Part shown: positions 24,560 through 29,937 of the stretch, piece by piece | Position numbering within the stretch: position 1 is the stretch's first letter | Layout of the letters: every line of letters starts with the position of its first letter | Notes under the pieces: model-generated | Told to the model about the DNA's origin: nothing | The model's database searches: none | The model's input: only the letters and a program-made list of their open reading frames with translations | Program-made: the position numbers and the translations under genes | DNA from: a virus | Length of the DNA stretch: 35,216 nt | Direction: 5' to 3' (one strand) | IMG/VR virus record: IMGVR_UViG_3300047478_000188 | Span: 1-35,216 of that record

Positions 24560-24789
24560 TGCATCCTAGTAATATTGACCTAATGTGGGTAGTTACAATC
24601 AATTACACTAACTATAAGGGTCAAACGGCTAATCGAAAGATTGTACCTCATTCAATTCATTTTGGTAAAACTGAGTTTCATCCTCAACCTCAATGGTTAT
24701 TGACTGCTACTGACATAGATAAGAACGAATTAAGAGTATTTGCTTTGAAAGACATCCATTCTTGGATTAATTCTTGGAGTGATTCATGA
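24559..24789 (+). CDS. Small WYL-like fold protein
   Basis: 76 residues from ATG 24559, sharing one base with the ThyX stop. VTINYTNYKGQTANRKIVPHSIHFG, W48-type QWLLTATDIDKNELRVFALKDIHSW resembles a single WYL domain (Y-N-x-G, R-x-I-P, W-x-L-x-A, R-x-F-x-L-x-x-I). Stand-alone WYL-like proteins occur in phages; WYL domains often sense nucleic acids or nucleotides. No DNA-binding domain is attached. Fold assignment is by pattern only. Confidence 0.55.
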   Translation: MHPSNIDLMWVVTINYTNYKGQTANRKIVPHSIHFGKTEFHPQPQWLLTATDIDKNELRVFALKDIHSWINSWSDS

Positions 24790-25202
24790 TTACTAATTAT
24801 GTCCTCGGATTTGCTTTTGACGATCTTGATCGAGTGGCTCTTATTTGCAAGAATAAGCCTAAATGGCAAGCAGGTAAATGGAATGGAATTGGCTGTAAGA
24901 TTGAGGGCAATGAATCTACTGACAAAGCTATGGCACACCAGTTTCATGAAGAAACTGGTGTGTTTGTGCCGCCTGAATTCTGGCGTCCAATCGGATTAAT
25001 GCACCTGCCTTCGGCCAATGTATGTGTATTTACATATTCTGGTGCAATAATCCGGAATGTATTCACTGCTGAAACAGAGGAAGTTAGATTATTTACACTT
25101 TCAGAAGTGAATTTTTTACCTACATTGAGCAATATTCCTGCGCAAATAGCTCTCTGCAAGGTTAAAGATATGATTGATTTCACAATTAACTTCAGCCAAT
25201 AG
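24786..25202 (+). CDS. Divergent Nudix hydrolase
   Basis: 138 residues, ATGA overlap with the previous gene. The Nudix region reads GCKIEGNESTDKAMAHQFHE followed by ETGV. Compared with GGKIExGE-x7-REUxEExG, the R-E pair is replaced by His-Gln, while the later two Glu (HEE) and Gly are kept. The flanking WQAGKWNGIG strand fits the fold. Nudix proteins clean up nucleotide pools or cut capped or ADP-ribose compounds. The changed R-E pair suggests altered chemistry or substrate. It is the last gene of the ligase/ThyX operon. Confidence 0.75.
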   Translation: MITNYVLGFAFDDLDRVALICKNKPKWQAGKWNGIGCKIEGNESTDKAMAHQFHEETGVFVPPEFWRPIGLMHLPSANVCVFTYSGAIIRNVFTAETEEVRLFTLSEVNFLPTLSNIPAQIALCKVKDMIDFTINFSQ

Positions 25203-25272
25203 TTATCCGGGACTCCCGGATAACTAGCGCGTATTAACATAAATATAGCGGCTCCCGGAAAAATTAAATCAT
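25203..25272. repeat. Diverged partial copy of the 129-bp repeat
   Basis: Begins right after the Nudix stop codon. It matches the 3' half of the repeats at 8177 and 31433. A 21-bp perfect palindrome spans 25203-25223, with centre C instead of G and arms extended by one base on each side. CTAG, GTATTAA, CGGCTCCCGGA and AAATTAA blocks then follow at the same spacing. The first part of the repeat (outer TACGTCC arm) is absent. Preservation of the palindrome despite sequence drift argues for function. 25273-25317 shows nothing else. Confidence 0.75.
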
Positions 25273-25317
25273 CATAGGTAGAGGGTAAGTTTTCCAAAAG
25301 TGTAACACGGTTTATCA

Positions 25318-25406
25318 CGCCGGGTGGCGAAATAGGTAGACGCAAGGGACTTAAAATCCCTCGACCCTCACAGGTCATACCGGTTCGATTCCGGTGCCGG
25401 CGACCA
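25318..25406 (+). tRNA. tRNA-Leu (UAA)
   Basis: 89 nt including encoded CCA. The anticodon loop CTTAAAA in a GGGA/TCCC stem gives UAA, with a long class II variable arm as in tRNA-Leu. D arm GCG/CGC and T arm ACCGG-TTCGATT-CCGGT are regular. The acceptor stem has a G-G mismatch at its inner end. It reads UUA, a frequent codon in this phage. Confidence 0.92.
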
Positions 25407-25408
25407 TC

Positions 25409-25483
25409 GTGCCTTTAGCTCAATGGATAGAGCAATTGCCTTCTAAGCAATAGATACAGGTTCGATTCCTGTAAGGCATACCA
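25409..25483 (+). tRNA. tRNA-Arg (UCU)
   Basis: 75 nt with encoded CCA, 2 nt after tRNA-Leu. The loop CTTCTAA gives anticodon UCU, reading AGA. The acceptor GTGCCTT pairs with AAGGCAT (first pair G-U). T arm ACAGG-TTCGATT-CCTGT is regular. Confidence 0.92.
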
Positions 25484-25492
25484 AGGATTTAT

Positions 25493-25684
25493 ATGAAATT
25501 CATTTTCTTTGTAGTATATTTGACAGCTCAATCATCTTATCAAGATGTTTATATATATAAAGAGATAGGGTTATCAACCCATGAATGTCATCATAAGTTG
25601 CTTCAAGCTCCTTTAGGATCATTGGATAATGCAAAAGATCTTGTAGTTATTGCTAAATGCATTCCTACTAATCTGTCAATGTAA
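25493..25684 (+). CDS. Small protein between tRNA genes, possible signal sequence
   Basis: 63 residues with AAGGATTT upstream. The first 13 residues (MKFIFFVVYLTAQ) form a basic plus hydrophobic start that could be a signal peptide or membrane anchor. Two Cys follow at CHH and KCIP. It sits between tRNA-Arg and the CAU tRNA, close to both, so it may be translated from an unprocessed tRNA transcript. Family not recognised. Confidence 0.5.
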   Translation: MKFIFFVVYLTAQSSYQDVYIYKEIGLSTHECHHKLLQAPLGSLDNAKDLVVIAKCIPTNLSM

Positions 25685-25690
25685 TTCAAG

Positions 25691-25767
25691 GGGCCGTTAG
25701 CTCAGTTGGTTAGAGCAGAGGACTCATAATCCTTTGGTCGTTGGTTCGAATCCAACACGGCCTACCA
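25691..25767 (+). tRNA. tRNA with CAU anticodon, probably tRNA-Ile2 (AUA)
   Basis: 77 nt with encoded CCA. The loop CTCATAA gives CAU. The anticodon arm GGACTCATAATCC and following TTTGGTCG resemble E. coli ileX more than elongator Met tRNA. The phage uses ATA codons heavily, so the C34-to-lysidine tRNA-Ile2 is the likely identity; elongator Met is the alternative. The acceptor GGGCCGT pairs with ACGGCCT (G-U first pair). Confidence 0.85.
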
Positions 25768-25779
25768 TAATCAAATAGT

Positions 25780-25809
25780 TGTACATCCTGGCTACTTATG
25801 CTATATAAT
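25780..25809 (+). promoter_or_regulatory. Sigma70-like phage promoter (TGTAC subclass)
   Basis: AATCAAA upstream (25769-25775), TGTACA (25780-25785), an 18-nt spacer with TCCTGGCTACTTATGC, and TATAAT (25804-25809). The spacer matches the promoters at 27942 and 34687. Expected start near 25816. The leader carries TTGGAG before ATG 25831, as at 15352. Confidence 0.82.
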
Positions 25810-25830
25810 TGGTAATAGATTGGAGCAACT

Positions 25831-26100
25831 ATGAAATATCGGGATAAAGAAGCCTGTGTAATGTCCAGGCAGATTAGTAGCATGGTTAGGGCGTTGCGTA
25901 AGCTAAATAAGAAAACTCAACCTGACCTAGCTAGTGAAATGGGAATGTGCATATCGACATATTGCCCAATGGAACTTGGCTATAAAGAATGGTCTTTATA
26001 CAGAATACAAAAGGTGTGTCAAATATTCAATATAACTGTACTAGAACTATTCACCATGGCTAGTAGAGTTGATCCAGTTAAAACTAAGCATTCTGTATAA
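25831..26100 (+). CDS. XRE-family helix-turn-helix regulator
   Basis: 89 residues. MVRALRKLNKKTQPDLASEM then CISTYCPMELGYKEWSLYRIQKVCQIF fits a Cro/C1-type five-helix HTH: the TQPDLASEMG helix pair, a recognition helix beginning CISTY, then the stabilising helices. An alternative start at ATG 25861 (MSRQISS) would trim ten residues, but the strong TTGGAG site favours 25831. It heads its own operon behind a phage promoter, so it may regulate that promoter family. Targets are unknown. Confidence 0.72.
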   Translation: MKYRDKEACVMSRQISSMVRALRKLNKKTQPDLASEMGMCISTYCPMELGYKEWSLYRIQKVCQIFNITVLELFTMASRVDPVKTKHSV

Positions 26101-26579
26101 TGGACGCATACGTTAAAGCCTTCATTAAGACTCATGTTCGCATTGATTCTGGCGGACGTGCTTTTATCAAAGATAAACAGATTGAAGTACATATTATAGG
26201 CGGTGTGAAGAAAATTGTATTGCCTATAAGCAAAATTCTTTACACGTTTGAAGACATCAAACGTGCTGGAGGTGAGTGTCAAGTAGTGACCTTAGCATCT
26301 CTGGCTAGAGCTGGTGGTGAAGGGCGTTGGAAAGAAGTCATTCAAGAACGTAAAGAGCAAGGTATACCATCTAATGTATATATTGCCAATGCTCGCACGA
26401 TCAACTTGGCTATCGCTAATAATAAGACTCCACCTCCAATCAAGTGGATTGGTCGTATACGGGATAAAATGACTGAGGTCTATGACACTATAGATCAAGT
26501 CATTGATGCTATGGATAATAACCGTTGGAAAACGGAATTTTCTAAAGGTCGTAATGCTAAAAGGAAAACCTCATCATGA
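26100..26579 (+). CDS. Protein of unknown function
   Basis: 159 residues, starting on the last base of the regulator's stop. A beta-rich first third (RIDSGGRAFIKDKQIEVHII) is followed by helices, a TPPPIKWIGRIRDKM segment and a very basic C-terminus (KGRNAKRKTSS). The basic tail could bind nucleic acid. I do not recognise the family. Confidence 0.65.
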   Translation: MDAYVKAFIKTHVRIDSGGRAFIKDKQIEVHIIGGVKKIVLPISKILYTFEDIKRAGGECQVVTLASLARAGGEGRWKEVIQERKEQGIPSNVYIANARTINLAIANNKTPPPIKWIGRIRDKMTEVYDTIDQVIDAMDNNRWKTEFSKGRNAKRKTSS

Positions 26580-26755
26580 GATCTTTGTGGAAGAAACCTA
26601 CTCCTTCGTTGAAAGATATCCTGATTCAAGAATCTGAGCTCTTAAATAAAGATATTATGGAGCGTCAATTGAACATGATTGATGCACAAAATAAACTGAA
26701 TGCTCAGATTGCTAAACAACAACTTATTGAGAGCTGGCTTAGGGGACTCGTATGA
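26576..26755 (+). CDS. Small coiled-coil protein
   Basis: 59 residues in ATGA overlaps at both ends, with the genes before and after. The sequence from residue 12 to the end is one predicted helix rich in Gln, Glu, Leu, Ile and Lys (QESELLNKDIMERQLNMIDA). The overlaps and good frame support translation. Function unknown. Confidence 0.65.
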   Translation: MRSLWKKPTPSLKDILIQESELLNKDIMERQLNMIDAQNKLNAQIAKQQLIESWLRGLV

Positions 26756-27258
26756 AAATCTATCACAATCCCGATCATTCATTGATCATCGAGCAAAGTC
26801 GTGTCATTAATAGGGATCAGTCAAATCGTCAACTTGAAAGAGATTTGTACTTAGAACCTTTCCCTGAACCAGATTTCTCATTTATACAGGGTAATCATCC
26901 ACTGCCAGACGGATCGATTGAAATTATTGGTAAAGAAGTACAACTTCTCACTCATAAGCCATTAACTTTGTGGTTTACACGCATTAATGACTCTTTAGGC
27001 ATTATTGCTTACGACATAATTAATCATCTGACAGGCTTAAATAATAGGTACTTATGCAATCGTGAAGGCTATGTACCCTTTGTGGCCGGTATAAGCCCCT
27101 TACCACTCTTTGATAAAGGTGCTTATAAGATTATTTGCCAAGACAATGACAAAATGTTTCCACCTAATGAAGTACGTGAAACAAGGTATTTCGAAGCTGA
27201 CATTACTAATTGGGGTGAAGGAACTAGTGTTATTGGCTGGAAACCCGTAGCATACTGA
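26752..27258 (+). CDS. Protein of unknown function
   Basis: 168 residues, soluble, with Pro- and aromatic-rich strands (LYLEPFPEPDFSFIQGNHPL, PLTLWFTRINDSLGI). No signal peptide or metal motif is seen. It is chained by overlap to the genes before and after (1 nt overlap with the next). Family not recognised. Confidence 0.65.
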   Translation: MKIYHNPDHSLIIEQSRVINRDQSNRQLERDLYLEPFPEPDFSFIQGNHPLPDGSIEIIGKEVQLLTHKPLTLWFTRINDSLGIIAYDIINHLTGLNNRYLCNREGYVPFVAGISPLPLFDKGAYKIICQDNDKMFPPNEVRETRYFEADITNWGEGTSVIGWKPVAY

Positions 27259-27701
27259 TGCAATACTTTGTGTTAATGCCTAAAGGTCAACTAACTGTGG
27301 CGAAGTTAGTTGACGAAGGCCAGGTGCTAAATACTCCTTTTACCAGCTGGCCACTGAATACTGGTAAAAGTGTTTCATTCGTGAATATTAGACTTCATAA
27401 ACTCCTGAAGTCCTTTTATATCAGTGGTACGTATGCTTCTGGAGCGATGTACGGATTGCCTTATGATCAAATGGTGAGTCTTGTAACATCGCACATTGGT
27501 CTTGATGAAAAGACTTTTTATAATCAGATAATTCAGCAATCGTCTGTAAAGGATGAATATCATCGCAATAGGCTCATAATGACGTTTGTAGGTAGACTGT
27601 CAATGAGTTTTATTGTGATTCTATATGAAATTTGCAAGTTTGTATTGATAATGTTGATTATACCGTTCATAATCAAACTATTCACTGGTAAACAGAGGTA
27701 A
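27258..27701 (+). CDS. Protein with C-terminal membrane anchor
   Basis: 147 residues. The last 40 contain a long hydrophobic segment (FIVILYEICKFVLIMLIIPF) followed by a basic end (KLFTGKQR), so it is probably tail-anchored in the inner membrane with the N-terminal domain in the cytoplasm. It is followed after 1 nt by another membrane protein gene. Function unknown. Confidence 0.65.
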   Translation: MQYFVLMPKGQLTVAKLVDEGQVLNTPFTSWPLNTGKSVSFVNIRLHKLLKSFYISGTYASGAMYGLPYDQMVSLVTSHIGLDEKTFYNQIIQQSSVKDEYHRNRLIMTFVGRLSMSFIVILYEICKFVLIMLIIPFIIKLFTGKQR

Positions 27702-27702
27702 C

Positions 27703-27915
27703 ATGTCACAAACTAAGTTTCAAAGTGTGGTTGAGTCTATTACTAACACACTTACAGGTTACTTGTCTGGATTGATCACTCAATTAATTGTCTTTCCATT
27801 TTTCAATATTAATATTCCATTAGCTAGTAATATGGCTCTTGTAGGTGTCTTTACAATAATTAGTCTAATAAGAAACTATGTTATTAGACGTTGGTTCAAT
27901 ACTAAACAAAAATAA
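27703..27915 (+). CDS. Small membrane protein common in phages
   Basis: 70 residues with two hydrophobic helices (about 18-36 and 41-58) and a basic C-terminus (RNYVIRRWFNTKQK). The pattern SxVESxxNTLTGYLxGLxTQ, PFF, then SLIRNYxIRRxF matches a membrane protein family I have seen in very many phages (DUF7220-like). Its role is unknown. It ends the operon 26 nt before the next promoter's upstream region. Confidence 0.7.
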   Translation: MSQTKFQSVVESITNTLTGYLSGLITQLIVFPFFNINIPLASNMALVGVFTIISLIRNYVIRRWFNTKQK

Positions 27916-27941
27916 TTCGTGATTATCATTGATCAAAACGG

Positions 27942-27970
27942 TGTACTCCTGGCCTCCTATGCTATATAAT
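27942..27970 (+). promoter_or_regulatory. Sigma70-like phage promoter (TGTAC subclass)
   Basis: TTGATCAAA (27929-27937), TGTACT (27942-27947), a 17-nt spacer with CCTGGCCTCCTATGC, and TATAAT (27965-27970). The leader to ATG 28054 is about 77 nt. It can form a stem of GGTG-TTGG with CCAA-G-CACC, and ends in AAAGGA. This promoter probably drives the GC-rich gene and the RNA/tRNA cluster that follows. Confidence 0.8.
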
Positions 27971-28053
27971 TTATACATGTTGGTAATGAGGTGTTGGTGC
28001 AACCGCTTTATCAACCCATCCGACCAAGCACCGTTCTCTAAAGGATGACAGAA

Positions 28054-28647
28054 ATGTCCGAAACCCAAGAAACATCCACTCCTGTGGAAACCCAAGCTGG
28101 CGCGGCTTCGCAAAGCCCTGTCAGTGCCTCAGCTGAAGCGGCTCGCAAGCGTGCGGCTGCTGCCAACTTCCTGCCGATCGTTCGCGGTCGCCTGCCATTG
28201 CTCTTCGTGCATGCCCTGCGTTTCGACGCCGTTCTGTTGGCCCTGTCTACCAAGGACGCTGCCACCAAGTTCGGTACGTCGGTGGGCAAGGTGTTCGACA
28301 TCCGCAAGGGCCGCAACTTCGCCTACATCACGGCTGACTTCAAGCCGTCTGCAGAAGATGTTGCACAAGCTGAAGCCTGGATCGCGCAAGTCGGCGGCGC
28401 CAATGCCAAGGGCTTGACTGCAAACGGTGACAAGAACGTGATGCAAGCAACGCTCGATCAGTACAAGGCTCAAGGCCTGGCCTCGGTCGAAGAAAGCGCC
28501 AAGTTTGCAGCTGTTCGCACCTCGACACGAGCCAAGGCCACGGTGGCTCCCGCTTCCACAGGCCTGGTGGCGAATACCACGGCAACTCCGGTTCAGACCG
28601 AAGCTGTGCAGAACGTGGCCAATGCGGCGGATGACCTGCTGAGCTAA
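28054..28647 (+). CDS. Unknown protein with GC-rich codon use, probably abundant
   Basis: 197 residues from ATG 28054; AAAGGA (28040-28045) fits this start better than ATG 28045, which it overlaps. It has a Thr/Ala/Gln-rich N-terminus and a KKR-like basic patch. A compact centre (FLPIVRGRLPLLFVHALRFD, STKDAATKFGTSVGKVFDIR) could be helix-turn-helix-like. The tail is Ala/Thr-rich and low-complexity. Codons end in C or G (CTG, GCC, CGC, AAG) far more than in the surrounding genes. That fits adaptation to a GC-rich host for high expression, or recent transfer. Family not recognised. Confidence 0.75.
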   Translation: MSETQETSTPVETQAGAASQSPVSASAEAARKRAAAANFLPIVRGRLPLLFVHALRFDAVLLALSTKDAATKFGTSVGKVFDIRKGRNFAYITADFKPSAEDVAQAEAWIAQVGGANAKGLTANGDKNVMQATLDQYKAQGLASVEESAKFAAVRTSTRAKATVAPASTGLVANTTATPVQTEAVQNVANAADDLLS

Positions 28648-28726
28648 GCTCAACTGGGCGGCGAAAGGGGTTAGTCTCCCGAGGTCTTAAAATTGTAAAG
28701 TTTTAAGATCTGAAGATGACTTGAGC
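28648..28726 (+). ncRNA. Predicted structured RNA segment A
   Basis: Directly follows the stop codon. GCTCAA (28648-28653) can pair with TTGAGC (28721-28726). Inside is a strong 11-position hairpin AGGTCTTAAAA (28682-28692) with TTTTAAGATCT (28701-28711) containing one G-U pair, plus a small GGG/CCC hairpin. There is no T run of terminator type and no reading frame. It may be part of a longer RNA with the next element. Confidence 0.4.
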
Positions 28727-28753
28727 CTGGGCATGCAAAGGAACTGCCTAAAG

Positions 28754-28884
28754 TTATTATAGGGAGATGCTTGATTCCAGTGGGAGAGTGGTTACTCACT
28801 TAAATAGTACCGTGCGTTCAAGAAAGTCTGCAGCTTCGCTTGAACCTAAACAATGACTTATAGCCAAGCATCTCCCTATAATAA
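28754..28884 (+). ncRNA. Predicted structured RNA B, closed by a perfect 20-bp helix, 3 nt before tRNA-Pro
   Basis: TTATTATAGGGAGATGCTTG (28754-28773) is the exact reverse complement of 28865-28884. The 91 nt between contain AGTGGG/CTCACT and GTTCAAG/CTTGAAC (with AAG/CTT inside) hairpins, so a branched fold is likely. tRNA-Pro starts at 28888. No coding frame fits. It contains TAGTACCGT, which also occurs in element E. Chance pairing of 20 bp is very unlikely. Function unknown. Confidence 0.65.
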
Positions 28885-28887
28885 TTT

Positions 28888-28964
28888 CGGAGTATAGCGC
28901 AGTCAGGTAGCGCATCTGCTTTGGGAGCAGAGGGTCGTAGGTTCGAATCCTACTATTCCGACCA
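28888..28964 (+). tRNA. tRNA-Pro (UGG)
   Basis: 77 nt with encoded CCA. The loop TTTGGGA gives anticodon UGG, reading CCA and related codons. The acceptor CGGAGTA pairs with TATTCCG. T arm GTAGG-TTCGAAT-CCTAC is perfect. The sequence is close to bacterial proM, including the C1 start typical of tRNA-Pro. Confidence 0.93.
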
Positions 28965-28969
28965 AGTTT

Positions 28970-29045
28970 TGAGGTCCGACAGCTAGCCACTGCCACAAGA
29001 GAAGAGTTCAGCGGATGGAGTGATCAACTCCTAATGACCACCTCA
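28970..29045 (+). ncRNA. Predicted structured RNA segment C
   Basis: TGAGGT (28970-28975) can pair with ACCTCA (29040-29045). Inside is a perfect GGAGT-gatca-ACTCC hairpin (29017-29031) and a possible CCG/CGG pair. It starts 5 nt after tRNA-Pro and ends 38 nt before the next gene. The pairing evidence is weaker than for elements B, E and F. It may be tRNA-transcript trailer or gene leader. Confidence 0.35.
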
Positions 29046-29083
29046 TTCCAATTACAGGGATTTCATCTTTTGAAAGACTGATC

Positions 29084-29437
29084 ATGGCAAAGAAAATTCC
29101 TGTTCGATTGCACATCGGAGTTAATCTCATGAATCCACCTGAGGGCGTAAGTTATGGTGGACTTCGCACTACACTGACTGATTCTGTGAGCGAAACAAAG
29201 GTGAATATCATCGCTGCTACAGTTGAACCTTTGATTGATGAAGGCGGTAATCTGCAACTTGTTGCAGAGTTCCAGGATGTCCAGTCTGGTGATACTGTTA
29301 CCTGTACTGCTGAAGCATTGGACAACATTGGCAACCCCATCGGCACGATGGTTACCCATGTGGCTTTGGTGGATACTGTGCCGGACGACGCAGGTCCTAA
29401 GTATTTGCAACCATCATTTCTTTTCATCTCGATTTAA
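29084..29437 (+). CDS. Beta-rich protein of unknown function
   Basis: 117 residues. Strand-rich sequence with alternating hydrophobics (KVNIIAATVEPLIDEGGNLQ, DTVTCTAEALDNIGN), which could form an Ig-like or small beta-sandwich domain. No signal peptide is seen. The ribosome binding site is weak (GAAAGA). It is isolated between the structured RNA segments and tRNAs. A virion or host-interaction role is possible but unsupported. Confidence 0.55.
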   Translation: MAKKIPVRLHIGVNLMNPPEGVSYGGLRTTLTDSVSETKVNIIAATVEPLIDEGGNLQLVAEFQDVQSGDTVTCTAEALDNIGNPIGTMVTHVALVDTVPDDAGPKYLQPSFLFISI

Positions 29438-29452
29438 GTAAGCCCGTATTGA

Positions 29453-29500
29453 GTTGGGTAGTGGAGTAGTACCAACAAAGGGCGATCAGCAGGCTGCTCG
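29453..29500 (+). other. Hairpins in non-coding stretch (segment D)
   Basis: GTTGGGTA (29453-29460) pairs with TACCAAC (29470-29476) with one bulge, and AGCA-ggc-TGCT follows near 29488-29498. The stretch 29438-29549 holds no gene and also carries the palindromes CTAGGCCTAG and CCTAATTAGG near 29525-29545. It may be the 5' part of the RNA at 29550. Confidence 0.35.
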
Positions 29501-29549
29501 AAAGAGTATAAAACTAGACCCATCCTAGGCCTAGCACCTAATTAGGAGT

Positions 29550-29691
29550 ATTTATTGTTGTGACTAAGAACTCCCCTATGAAGGCTTAAGTCCCCTTCTT
29601 AACAAAGCACGTGTGTAATGAGGGTGTAGTTAAAACAGTGCGGTGCGCTAGTACCGTATATCCATGGTCTGGCTTGGTTACAACAATAAAT
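29550..29691 (+). ncRNA. Predicted structured RNA E, closed by a 15-bp helix, 5 nt before a tRNA-like gene
   Basis: ATTTATTGTTGTGAC (29550-29564) pairs with GTTACAACAATAAAT (29677-29691) through 15 positions with one G-U. Inner hairpins include GAAGG/CCTTC (near 29580-29598) and TGCGGT/ACCGTA (near 29639-29658). It shares TAGTACCGT with element B. No plausible reading frame is present. The tRNA-like gene begins at 29697. Function unknown. Confidence 0.6.
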
Positions 29692-29696
29692 GTTTT

Positions 29697-29778
29697 AGGG
29701 AATTAGCTCAGTCTGGTAGAGCAGCTCATGGACTAGTACATGAGAAGGTCCTTGGTTCAAATCCTTGATTCCCTACCA
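29697..29778 (+). tRNA. tRNA-like gene with abnormal anticodon arm
   Basis: 82 nt with encoded CCA, about 5 nt longer than a normal class I tRNA. The acceptor AGGGAAT/ATTCCCT is perfect and the D arm GCTC-AGTCTGGTA-GAGC is normal. The anticodon arm is CTCATG-GACTAGTA-CATGAG, a 6-bp stem with an 8-nt loop, in which U33 is not in its usual place. An AGU reading would need a three-base bulge. The T arm CTTGG-TTCAAAT-CCTTG has two U-U mismatches. The anticodon cannot be assigned: it may be a decayed tRNA or a special tRNA-like RNA. Confidence 0.6.
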
Positions 29779-29779
29779 A

Positions 29780-29841
29780 GGGGCGCCGGTCCGTTGTTCC
29801 AGGAGTGTTGCAACGGTTTAGACGACACCACACGGCGCCCC
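29780..29841 (+). ncRNA. Predicted structured RNA F, 6 nt before tRNA-Thr
   Basis: GGGGCGCCG (29780-29788) pairs perfectly with CGGCGCCCC (29833-29841). Inside, CCGTTG (29791-29796) pairs with CAACGG (29811-29816). The 62-nt element fills nearly the whole gap between the tRNA-like gene and tRNA-Thr. No T run follows, so it is not a normal terminator. It could be a processing spacer or a free RNA. Confidence 0.55.
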
Positions 29842-29847
29842 ACCCTA

Positions 29848-29922
29848 GCCGATTTAGCTCAGTGGTAGAGCAACTGCCTTGTAAGCAGTAGGTCATCAGT
29901 TCGATCCCGATAATCGGCACCA
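29848..29922 (+). tRNA. tRNA-Thr (UGU)
   Basis: 75 nt with encoded CCA. The loop CTTGTAA in an ACTGC/GCAGT stem gives UGU, reading ACA. The acceptor GCCGATT pairs with AATCGGC. The body is close to bacterial thrU. The T stem ATCAG/CCGAT is imperfect. Confidence 0.92.
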
Positions 29923-29937
29923 ACTTGCGAGTATCAA

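Noticed and set aside
28129-28653. Long minus-strand reading frame (174 codons) opposite the GC-rich gene
   Set aside because: Open only because the plus-strand gene has C/G-ending codons that remove stops. It has no ribosome binding site, and all other genes in the window are on the plus strand.
29550-29691. Group I intron or retron RNA
   Set aside because: No recognisable group I core segments, no splice-site context in a split gene, and no reverse transcriptase nearby.
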